Shown here: piece after piece, positions 43,872-51,414 of the stretch
Numbering within the stretch: position 1 is the stretch's first letter
Layout: each line of letters begins with the position of its first letter
NCBI GenBank assembly: GCA_947084925.1
Contig: CAMTUJ010000010.1
Location: 124,001 to 188,000, forward strand
DNA: 64,000 bases
Origin: JAGPUQ01 sp947084925
GTDB lineage: Bacteria; Pseudomonadota; Gammaproteobacteria; Pseudomonadales; Porticoccaceae
Direction: 5' to 3'
Notes under the pieces: model-generated
What the model saw: the letters and a program-made list of their open reading frames with translations, nothing else
What the model was told of the DNA's origin: nothing
The model's database searches: none
Position numbers and translations under genes: made by a program

Positions 43872-44756
43872 ATGAACAACCCACATCCGATCAGGCGCAC
43901 CATGATGCCCCCAACGCTGGCGAACCGAAGCAGGATCAACCGAACGCTGAGCAAGCGAACCCTGGCGCCGCTGCTCGCGGCGCTGTTGCTGGGCCTGCTG
44001 CCGGCGCCTCTCCAGGCCGCCGCCGACGACCTCGCGGCGATCAAGACCGAGCTGGAAGCCCTGCGCAAGGGCCAGGAACAGACCCGGGATGACGTCGCGC
44101 AGATTCGCAAGCTGATCGAAGGCGCCCGCGCCCAGGCGCGCGAGGAAGCCAAATTCGAACCCACCGTGGTGGAACTCGGCGCTTCCCCGGTGCGCGGCGA
44201 TGCCAAGGCCGGCGTGGTGCTGCTGGAGTTCAGCGATTACCAGTGCCCCTTCTGCCGCCGCCACGCGGTGCAGGTGTTGCCGGAGATCCTCAAAAACTAC
44301 GTGGATACCGGCAAGGTGAAGTTTGTGATGAAGGAATTCCCGATCGCCAGCCTCCACCCGGAATCGGCGCGCGCCTCCCACGCCGCCCTGTGCGCCCAGG
44401 ACCAGGGCAAGTACTGGGAGATGCACGATCTGCTGTTCGCCACGCCCCGCGATGTCGCGGTCGAGACGCTCAAGGCCCATGCGGCCAAGCTCGGCCTCAA
44501 AGCCAGCCGCTTCGCTGCCTGCCTGGAGGATGAAAAGAACAAGGACCGCCTGGCGGCCGACATGGAACTGGGCGCCAAGCTCGGGGTGAGTGGCACGCCG
44601 ATCTTTTTTCTGGGCACTGTGGAGCCCGGCAGTCCCGGCAAGGTGCGCCTGACCGCGCGCATTCCGGGCGCCGTCGCCTATCCCGTGTTCAGTGGCGCCA
44701 TCGATGCGTTGCTGGCGCCGCCGTCAGCCGAGGAGAAAAAGAAGCAGCAGGAGTAA
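43872..44756 (+). CDS. DsbA-family periplasmic thiol-disulfide oxidoreductase with N-terminal coiled coil
   Basis: The 294-residue product has a signal peptide (LAPLLAALLLGLLPAPLQAAA), then a heptad-like helix (LAAIKTELEALRKGQEQTRD) resembling the oligomerisation stalk of ScsC/DsbG-like proteins. The thioredoxin fold with an inserted helical domain follows: CPFC active site in SDYQCPFCRRHAV near residue 125 and cis-Pro in GVSGTPIFFLG. The tail SAEEKKKQQE is highly charged. It lies between two genes for cysteine-bearing exported proteins, so helping their disulfides form or rearrange is a sound inference. Oxidase versus isomerase cannot be told from sequence. Confidence 0.9.
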   Translation: MNNPHPIRRTMMPPTLANRSRINRTLSKRTLAPLLAALLLGLLPAPLQAAADDLAAIKTELEALRKGQEQTRDDVAQIRKLIEGARAQAREEAKFEPTVVELGASPVRGDAKAGVVLLEFSDYQCPFCRRHAVQVLPEILKNYVDTGKVKFVMKEFPIASLHPESARASHAALCAQDQGKYWEMHDLLFATPRDVAVETLKAHAAKLGLKASRFAACLEDEKNKDRLAADMELGAKLGVSGTPIFFLGTVEPGSPGKVRLTARIPGAVAYPVFSGAIDALLAPPSAEEKKKQQE

Positions 44757-44817
44757 AGCGGACCAGCGCCCGCGCTCCGCGAGTCTGGCCGGTGTCCGGC
44801 GCAGGGCGGGTAAGTCC

Positions 44818-44903
44818 GGCGGATGCGCTGCGCTTATCCGCCCTACGGGCTGCTGCGAGTCTGACCAGAGCGGCGTAGGGTGGGTAAGCGCAGCGCACCC
44901 ACC
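44818..44903. repeat. Pair of palindromic repeats downstream of the dsbA-like gene
   Basis: 44818-44848 reads GGCGGATGCGCTGCGCTTAT then CCGCCCTACGG; 44874-44903 reads CGTAGGGTGGGTAAGCGC then AGCGCACCCACC. Both belong to the repeat family also found at 36.4, 49.0 and 52.7 kb. The segment 44904-45075 shows nothing else. Confidence 0.75.
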
Positions 44904-45075
44904 ACAGGTGGCTTGGCCGGGGACTGGCCCTGGGCGGCGCCGCGGGTTCGGCCGTCCTCGCAATTTTTCTGTGGCCGGTCCCGGGGGTCGGGAGATTGCT
45001 GCGCTGCGTGGCCTTGTGTCATCCCGCTGTCGCGGGTTCCGCGCTCACCGCGGCTACCGTTCGGCCCGAAAAATT

Positions 45076-45683
45076 TACCGTTGGTCGGTAACATTGCCGT
45101 CATCCGGATGTGTATTTCAGGATTTCGACGTTGCAATGCAAGGTTTTAGTGCTTTCAATTCAATTCATTGAAGCCGTGAGTTTGCGCAGCTTGTTGCGAT
45201 GGTCGCGCGCCGTCTCCCGCCGGGGAGTGCCTGGTGTGTCCGCGGGCCCGCTTGACCGGCCCGATAAAACGGGCGCAATCTGGACGGGCTTCGAAAAGGC
45301 AAGGTCCGCAGGATGCGTTTCTCCTTGATGCGCTTCCCCTTCATTCGATAGCGGACCACGCAAAGCCAAGGATTCCGGTTGCACTGCGTCAGCACTGGAA
45401 TAGCCAGGTCGCCGAAAAGCACCGACGGGTTGTCGAGGGATCGACAGTCGGGGGTGTCGTTCGGCGGATGGCAGCAAGCAATACTTTTCTTCCGCCGTTT
45501 CAACCCTCCGCTGTTTGCTGATCGCGCTGCGCGCTCCGACGCTGTTTGAGTCGTGTTCGCCGCCATCGCGGTCCCTGTGTTTCCCGTCGGTGATGGCCGG
45601 CAGCCGCCGGTCCCTGGGGATGAGGTGCCGCGCGGCCTTCCGCCGCCGGCGCGACGAGCGCAACACAACAGGAGTGCAGCATC
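45076..45683 (+). promoter_or_regulatory. Long non-coding leader, copy 2
   Basis: This is the second copy of the leader at 40150-40724. It starts with TACCGTTGGTCGGTAA (45076-45091), has an AT-rich zone at about 45105-45175, and aligns closely from about 45288 to the ATG, including the run-up CAACACAACAGGAGTGCAGC (copy 1: CAACGGGAGTACAGC). The hairpin TGTCGA-GGGA-TCGACA lies within 45422-45451, and the 10-bp inverted repeat is at 45420-45429 and 45583-45592. Spacing between these elements is kept within about ten bases between copies. The proteins downstream of the two copies are unrelated apart from being exported and repeat-rich. Confidence 0.7.
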
Positions 45684-48600
45684 ATGATCAGACAATCGAA
45701 TCCAAGAAACGGGCGACCCATCCGCCGAGGATTGTTGGCTATTGCCGGGGCGGTTTTACTCTGCATGGCAGCCCCATCAATATCGTTGGCGCAAGCACAA
45801 CAAGGCCAACTCGATGCGCAACATCGCGCCGATCCCAAATATGACGTCGCGGCGCTCAAGGCAAAAGCGCAGCGAGAAGGTCAGGTTCTGGTCATCGTCG
45901 GGCTCAGCGCGCCCGGCCGGTCCTTCAGGCCGGAAGGTGAGCTGCGTGGTCCTGCTGAAATTGCCTTGCAACGGCGCTCGATCGTGGCCGCCCGCGAGGC
46001 GTTGCTGACCGATTTGCGCGGACGCAACGCGCACGCCTACAGCGACTGGGATTCCGTGCCCTATATGGCGTTGAAGGTCGATGCGGAGGTTTTGGAACAT
46101 TTATCCAACTCGCCGTTGGTGTCGTCCATCCAGGAGGATTCGCTCTCGGCCCCTAATCTGGCCAGTACCGCCGCCCTGATCGGGTCCGATGTGACCTGGG
46201 CGGGAGGATTGGGCGGTGCTGGCCAGACGGTGGTGATTCTGGATACCGGTATCGACGCCGATCACCCCTTTTTCGGCAACCGGGTGAAATGGGAAGCGTG
46301 CTGGTCGAATGCGGGCGGCGCCGGTAGTGGAAATACGCTGTGTCCCGGCGGCGGCAACAACCAAAGCGGTCCCGATTCCGCGGACGCCCTGACGGCGCAA
46401 TGTCTGGACGGTGCCGATCAACTGTGCGATCACGGCACCCATGTGGCCGGAATTGCGGCCGGGCAGGGCGGTACCTGGAAGAGCTACAACGGTGTGGCAC
46501 CGGAAGCCAATATCATCGCGATTCAGGTATTCACGCGGTTTAATTCCGACAGCGATTGCGGAGGCGGCGCTGGCGATGCGCCGTGCGTTCGGACCTACGA
46601 TTCCGACCAGATCAGCGCCCTCAATTACGTCAATGATACGCTGCGCAACACTTGGACGATTGCATCGATCAACATGAGTCTGGGGGGCGGCGAACATGAG
46701 CTTGCCTGCGACGGCGATGCACGCAAGGTATCGATCGACAGCTTGCTGTCGAACGGCATTGCGACGGACATTGCGGCGGGCAACGACGGCTGGACCAACA
46801 CCATCGGCGCGCCGGGATGCATCTCTTCCGCGGTTACCGTGGGTTCGGTAACGGACACCGATACGCTTCCCTTCGATTCGGTTGTGCACAACATGAGCAA
46901 CCTGGTCGATTTGCTGGCGGTCGGCGCCGATGTGGACTCTTCGATTCCGGATGATGACGAGGGCACCGGGTGGTGGGGGACTTCGATGGCCACGCCGCAG
47001 GTGACGGGTGCGTTTGCCATGATCCGCGGCATCAGGCCGTCCATGAGTATCGCCGATATAGAAACGCTTCTTAAGACTACCGGCGTCCCGGTGACGGATA
47101 CCCGTACTCGCATGAACCCTGCTTCCACCACAGTGAACTACGCGGGCTGGACCAAACCCCGGTTGCAACTCGATGTGGCCGCCGGCAGTTTGCTGACCGC
47201 CGACATCTCGGTGTCCAAGGACTGCAAACCCGATCTGGATAGTTATGTTTTGGCGGGGGCGACAGCAAAATGCTATATCACCGTCATCAATAATGGTCCC
47301 GATCCGGCGCTGTCGGTGCAGTTGATCGATACCCATGTCAGCGACGGTGCTTTCAGCATCACCTCGATTGTTGCGCCTGCGGGCATCAGTTGCACCGAAA
47401 CAACCCCGGACAAGGTAGTGACCTGCGGACTGGGGAGCTTGAAAAAGGGTGAGAGCGTTCAGGTCCAGGTGAACTTGACCGCCAATGAAACCATGGACAT
47501 CAACGATCAGGCGACGGCGACCACTCTTTCTCAAGACCCGAACTCCGCCAACAACAACAATACCAACCCCGCGGCTCATGATGGCGTCCACGTCAAAGGC
47601 ATCGCCGATCTTTCGCTGACCAAGACCGCATCGCCCGCATCCCCGGTCACTGCGGGAACGGACGTGACCTATAGGCTGACGGCAAAAAACTGGGGTCCCT
47701 CGAAGGCGACCAATGTCGTTGTCAGGGATACGTTGCCGTCGGGCGTGACGCTTAAATCGGTTTCTGCCGCAGGAGGCACCTGCAATCCCGGTGTGCCGGG
47801 CGACGCCGCGCAACCGGCAACCTGCACGTTCGATGGTTTGCCTGTGGGCACAGAAAAAACCATGACGGTGGTCGTTACCGTCAACCCGGATGTGCAAGGC
47901 TCGCTGCTCAATAACGGTAGCGTCGCTGGCGAATCCTACGACAGCAACAATGCCAACAATTTGGCCACCGCCACCGTTGACGTGGTCAGCAAGGCGGATA
48001 TCCAGATTACCAAGACCGATAGCCCGGACCCGGTGATCGCCGGCCAGGACCTTACTTATGACATCCGCGTCAGCAATGCCGGCCCCTCGACCGCACGCAA
48101 CGTGGTTATGCAGGATACGTTGCCGAGCGGTGTGACATTCGCCGGATACACCGTATCCGGAGGCACCGGCACCTGTTCGATGCTGGGCTCGAACCCTTTG
48201 TCGTGCGACTTGAATAACTTGAGTCCGGGACAAAGCGTGCGGGTAATCGTCACGGTTCATGTGAACGCCGATGTGCCCCATGGAACCCTTCTGACCAACA
48301 CTGCCGTGGCATCTTCCTCGGCCACGGATGAAGTCCCGGGCAATAACACGGCGAGTGCCGGTACATTGGTGAATGCGTCAGCCGATCTTGCGATTACCAA
48401 GGACGCGGCGCTCGATATATCCAATCCATCACCTCGGATTGTTTATACCGTGGTAGTGACGAACAAGGGATCATCCGATGCGCAAAGCGTGACCATCAAG
48501 GATGAGCTGCCGCTGGATCCGAAGAAGATCGTGTATCTGTTCGATACCGGCAACGGTGCTTGCGCTTACGACAAACCGACGCACGACATAAATTGCAGTG

Positions 48601-48773
48601 TAGGCACGCTGGCGAACGGCGCCACCTGGACTGTCAAGTTCTATGTCGACTCCAAAGGGGTAACGGGTGACATTACCAACAAGGTGAGCGTTGCCTCTGC
48701 GACCGCCGACCCGGTATCGGCAAACAATACCGCTTATAAGGCGGTGAGGATCAAATCGGGAACCAGAAGATAG
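45684..48773 (+). CDS. Secreted subtilisin-like serine protease with DUF11-type repeats
   Basis: The 1029-residue product has a signal peptide (GLLAIAGAVLLCMAAPSISLAQA), a propeptide-like domain (about residues 45-155), and an S8 catalytic domain with the triad Asp in VVILDTGIDADHP (about 187), His in CDHGTHVAGIAAG (about 250) and Ser in GTSMATPQVTGAFAMIRG (about 434). Four repeats of about 130 residues follow from about 506 (ADISVSKDCK, ADLSLTKTAS, ADIQITKTDS, ADLAITKDAA), with the DUF11 pattern GPSxAxNVVVxDTLPSGV. It probably acts outside the cell or on the surface. No C-terminal sorting signal was recognised. A strong terminator follows. Confidence 0.93.
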   Translation: MIRQSNPRNGRPIRRGLLAIAGAVLLCMAAPSISLAQAQQGQLDAQHRADPKYDVAALKAKAQREGQVLVIVGLSAPGRSFRPEGELRGPAEIALQRRSIVAAREALLTDLRGRNAHAYSDWDSVPYMALKVDAEVLEHLSNSPLVSSIQEDSLSAPNLASTAALIGSDVTWAGGLGGAGQTVVILDTGIDADHPFFGNRVKWEACWSNAGGAGSGNTLCPGGGNNQSGPDSADALTAQCLDGADQLCDHGTHVAGIAAGQGGTWKSYNGVAPEANIIAIQVFTRFNSDSDCGGGAGDAPCVRTYDSDQISALNYVNDTLRNTWTIASINMSLGGGEHELACDGDARKVSIDSLLSNGIATDIAAGNDGWTNTIGAPGCISSAVTVGSVTDTDTLPFDSVVHNMSNLVDLLAVGADVDSSIPDDDEGTGWWGTSMATPQVTGAFAMIRGIRPSMSIADIETLLKTTGVPVTDTRTRMNPASTTVNYAGWTKPRLQLDVAAGSLLTADISVSKDCKPDLDSYVLAGATAKCYITVINNGPDPALSVQLIDTHVSDGAFSITSIVAPAGISCTETTPDKVVTCGLGSLKKGESVQVQVNLTANETMDINDQATATTLSQDPNSANNNNTNPAAHDGVHVKGIADLSLTKTASPASPVTAGTDVTYRLTAKNWGPSKATNVVVRDTLPSGVTLKSVSAAGGTCNPGVPGDAAQPATCTFDGLPVGTEKTMTVVVTVNPDVQGSLLNNGSVAGESYDSNNANNLATATVDVVSKADIQITKTDSPDPVIAGQDLTYDIRVSNAGPSTARNVVMQDTLPSGVTFAGYTVSGGTGTCSMLGSNPLSCDLNNLSPGQSVRVIVTVHVNADVPHGTLLTNTAVASSSATDEVPGNNTASAGTLVNASADLAITKDAALDISNPSPRIVYTVVVTNKGSSDAQSVTIKDELPLDPKKIVYLFDTGNGACAYDKPTHDINCSVGTLANGATWTVKFYVDSKGVTGDITNKVSVASATADPVSANNTAYKAVRIKSGTRR

Positions 48774-48794
48774 CCGATTCAAAAAGCCTCGCCG

Positions 48795-48833
48795 AACGCC
48801 ATGCAACCGCGCTGGTTGCATGGCGTTTTTTTT
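48795..48833 (+). terminator. Rho-independent terminator of the subtilase gene
   Basis: A perfect stem (AACGCCATGCAACC / GGTTGCATGGCGTT) with a short loop runs into an eight-base T tract, 21 bp after the stop. Confidence 0.92.
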
Positions 48834-48902
48834 GGGGATTTTTAACCGGCGGTAGAAGTAGAAGTTGGAAGGCTTTTCCTTGTGCGGCGCGCGGTGGGAT
48901 GC

Positions 48903-48971
48903 GTCGGCGACGCCATCAACGCCGGGCTGGCGCCGGCGTCGGCAGAGGAGAAAAAGAAGCAGCAGGAGTAA
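48903..48971 (+). pseudogene. Remnant of a duplicated dsbA-like 3' end
   Basis: The frame ending at the TAA at 48969-48971 reads GDAINAGLAPASAEEKKKQQ then E and stop. The dsbA-like gene at 43872-44756 ends with the near-identical GAIDALLAPPSAEEKKKQQE. The match continues past the stop (AAAGC, then GACCAGCGC) into the following palindromic repeat, as it does after the real gene. No start, signal peptide or thioredoxin fold precedes it. It is best read as what is left of a second dsbA copy, or as a copied gene tail plus repeat. Confidence 0.75.
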
Positions 48972-49026
48972 AGCTGACCAGCGCACGCCTCCGCGATCGC
49001 CACGGACGGAGGAAGTCCACAGGTCT

Positions 49027-49057
49027 GGCGGATGCGCTGCGCTTATCCGCCCTACGG
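49027..49057. repeat. Palindromic repeat next to tRNA-Arg
   Basis: The unit GGCGGATGCGCTGCGCTTAT then CCGCCCTACGG is identical over its core to the one at 44818-44848, in the same position relative to the dsbA-like tail. Confidence 0.75.
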
Positions 49058-49081
49058 GCCGCCGGCTGCGGCGGGGGTATT

Positions 49082-49158
49082 TGGCGTCCCGGAGAGGATT
49101 CGAACCTCCGACCTGCCCCTTAGGAGGGGGCCGCGCTATCCAGCTGTGCCACCGGGAC
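49082..49158 (-). tRNA. tRNA-Arg (anticodon CCU)
   Basis: On the minus strand the 77-nt sequence has a 7-bp acceptor stem (GTCCCGG / CCGGGAC), an anticodon arm GCCCC-CTCCTAA-GGGGC whose loop gives anticodon CCU, a T arm GGAGGTTCGAATCCTCTCC, and an encoded 3' CCA. It decodes AGG. Confidence 0.95.
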
Positions 49159-49215
49159 GGGACGAGATTGGCCCGCGCATTATAGGAGCCCGGGCGCGGC
49201 GATCACAGTTGCGGC

Positions 49216-49923
49216 TCAGCGCGATCCCAGCAGCTCGTCCCTGGCCGCGTTGACCTTGGCCGCCAGATAATCGTTGCCGCCGCGATCCGGGTGGAGCTTC
49301 TGCAGCAGCCGCTTGTGGGCCTGGATGATGTCTTCGCGACTGGCGCCGGGGCTGAGGCCCAGGATGCGCCAGGCTTCGTCGGTATCGGGTCGCTCTGGCG
49401 TGGGCGGTTGCTGTCCGGAATTTCCGGCACTGCCGAAACGCCGCGCCAAATAGGCATTCAACAGCAGCAGCGATTTGCGATCCCCTGGATCGAGTTCGGC
49501 GCGCAACTGTTCCAGTTGCTGGCGCGTCAGCGCGGACAGGGCTTGCCCGGCAAACTGACCCGCTATCACAGTGCCATCGATGGCACCGGTCGCCAGATCG
49601 ATGCGCACTTCGAGCATCGGGGTGCGAAAGCGGGGCGCGACCCTGGGGCCTCCGGCCCGATTCCACAGGCGCAGCAGCGGCCATGCCCGCGCGGCGGTGA
49701 TGACCAGCGTTCGTGCCAGCAGCGGCAGGGCGGCGAAGGCGGCGGTAAGCCAATGGACGCGGCCGCTGAGGGCGAGCACCAGCGTCAGCGCAAAAAAGCC
49801 GATGGCGAAACTGCGCCACAGCAGGTTGCGGCGCTGTTCCGGCGACAGCCCGCGGAATCGGTTGCGGTGCCGCCAGGTGTACCAGAGGCCCAGGCCCATG
49901 AGGATCAGCAGCAGCTTGCTCAT
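49216..49923 (-). CDS. Membrane protein with C-terminal J domain
   Basis: The 235-residue product has an N-terminal membrane span (LLLILMGLGLWYTW), a second hydrophobic region (FAIGFFALTLVLAL plus a longer stretch to about 80), a middle region (VRIDLATGAIDGTVIAGQFA), and a C-terminal DnaJ-like J domain with the HPD motif in LLQKLHPDRGGNDYLAAKV. The layout resembles Tim14/DjlA-type membrane J proteins that recruit DnaK. Partner and client are unknown. Confidence 0.88.
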   Translation of the reverse strand: MSKLLLILMGLGLWYTWRHRNRFRGLSPEQRRNLLWRSFAIGFFALTLVLALSGRVHWLTAAFAALPLLARTLVITAARAWPLLRLWNRAGGPRVAPRFRTPMLEVRIDLATGAIDGTVIAGQFAGQALSALTRQQLEQLRAELDPGDRKSLLLLNAYLARRFGSAGNSGQQPPTPERPDTDEAWRILGLSPGASREDIIQAHKRLLQKLHPDRGGNDYLAAKVNAARDELLGSR

Positions 49924-49941
49924 CCGCCTGGGATCTTCGCC

Positions 49942-51309
49942 TTATTTGGCTGCGCCAGGCGGCGCGCCGGGGAGGTGCCGCATCAGCAGCGCGAACTCAC
50001 TGCCGTCGTTGCCCAAGCCGCCCTCGGGCAGGGGGAAGCGCACGCGATGCCCCGAACCCGGCGCTGCCGCGATGGTTTCGCCGCGCAGGTTTTCGAGGTG
50101 CTTCAGCGTGAAGGTGCGATTGCCGGCCGGCGTGATGAGTTCCAGCTGGTCGCCGGTCTCGAAGCGGTTTTTGACCTCGATGGTGATCCAGCCGCGGTCG
50201 GCGTCGAGTTCGGCGATGTCGCCCACGAACTGCTGCTGGGTGTTGCCGGAGTTGCCCTGATCGTAGTTCTGATACGCCTCGGGGACGTGGCGGCGGTAGA
50301 AGCCTTCGGTGTAACCCCGGTTGGCGAGGTGGTCGAGTTCGCGCATCAGCCCCATGTCGAAGGGCACGCCGTTGACCGCCTCGTCGATCGCGCGGCGATA
50401 GGTCTGGGCGGTGCGCGCTACATAGTAGTGGGATTTGGTGCGGCCCTCGATTTTCAGGGATTTGATGCCCATCTCCACCATGCGCGGGACGTGCTGCACC
50501 GCGCGCAGGTCCTTGGAATTCATGATGTAGGTGCCGTGCTCGTCTTCGTAGGCCGGCATCAGCTCGCCCGGGCGACTGGCTTCCTGGAGCAGCACGAGCG
50601 GGCTTTCTTCCGCTTCCCGGGGCGCCGCGTCGGCCGGATTCCAGGCGCCGACCGGTCGCACCGGAATGATGTCGCCAGTCTCGGTCTGGGTGGCTTCGTG
50701 CGCTTGGTATTTCCAGCGGCAGGCGTTGGTGCAGGCGCCTTGGTTGGGGTCGCGATGATTCATGTAGCCCGACAGCAGGCAGCGGCCGGAATAGGCGATG
50801 CAGAGCGCGCCGTGGACGAAGACTTCGAGTTCCATCCGCGGGCACTGGTCGCGAATCTCTTCGATTTCCTCCAGCGCCAGTTCGCGCGAAAGGATCACCC
50901 GGGTAACGCCCTGCTGGTGCCAGAAACGCACGGTGGCGTAATTGACCGCGTTGGCCTGTACCGACAGGTGGATCGGCATGTCCGGCCAGCGTTCGCGCAC
51001 CAGCATGATCAGTCCCGGATCGGACATGATGAGGGCGTCCGGGCCCATGGCGATCACCGGCTCCATGTCCCGCAGGTAGGTGCGCACCTTGTCGTTGTGG
51101 GGCGAAATGTTGCTCGCGACGTAGAACTGCTTGCCGCCGCGATGGGCTTCGGCAACCGCTTCCGCCATGATGTCGAGGTGATTGAACTCGTTGTTGCGCA
51201 CCCGCAGACTGTAGCGCGGCTGACCGGCGTAGACGGCGTCGGCGCCATAGGCGAAGGCGTAGCGCATGCTTTTGTAGCTGCCGGCGGGCGAGAGCAGTTC
51301 GGGTTTCAT
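49942..51309 (-). CDS. trhP: U32-family tRNA hydroxylation protein TrhP (YegQ)
   Basis: The 455-residue product matches the YegQ/TrhP group of U32 proteins, which hydroxylate wobble uridine in some tRNAs using prephenate-derived chemistry. It has the N-terminal ELLSPAGSYKSMRYAFAYGADAVY, the signature region MELEVFVHGALCIAYSGRCLLSGYMN, and the iron-sulfur Cys set CLLSGYMN...GACTNACRW. The gene follows the J-domain gene by 18 bp on the same strand. Older annotations call it a collagenase-like protease. Confidence 0.92.
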   Translation of the reverse strand: MKPELLSPAGSYKSMRYAFAYGADAVYAGQPRYSLRVRNNEFNHLDIMAEAVAEAHRGGKQFYVASNISPHNDKVRTYLRDMEPVIAMGPDALIMSDPGLIMLVRERWPDMPIHLSVQANAVNYATVRFWHQQGVTRVILSRELALEEIEEIRDQCPRMELEVFVHGALCIAYSGRCLLSGYMNHRDPNQGACTNACRWKYQAHEATQTETGDIIPVRPVGAWNPADAAPREAEESPLVLLQEASRPGELMPAYEDEHGTYIMNSKDLRAVQHVPRMVEMGIKSLKIEGRTKSHYYVARTAQTYRRAIDEAVNGVPFDMGLMRELDHLANRGYTEGFYRRHVPEAYQNYDQGNSGNTQQQFVGDIAELDADRGWITIEVKNRFETGDQLELITPAGNRTFTLKHLENLRGETIAAAPGSGHRVRFPLPEGGLGNDGSEFALLMRHLPGAPPGAAK

Positions 51310-51414
51310 GGGCGCGGTCGCGGGATGCGGATCGGCATTTTACCAGTAGCGGCGGGTCCGCACGGCGGTTCGCCTCTTATAATGTCGGCTTCCGGATAAA
51401 ACATGGCGGCGCGC

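Noticed and set aside
48865..49185. Short plus-strand frames near the tRNA
   Set aside because: They run through the dsbA remnant, a palindromic repeat and the tRNA; the similarity to frames at 44692 reflects the duplicated repeat DNA.
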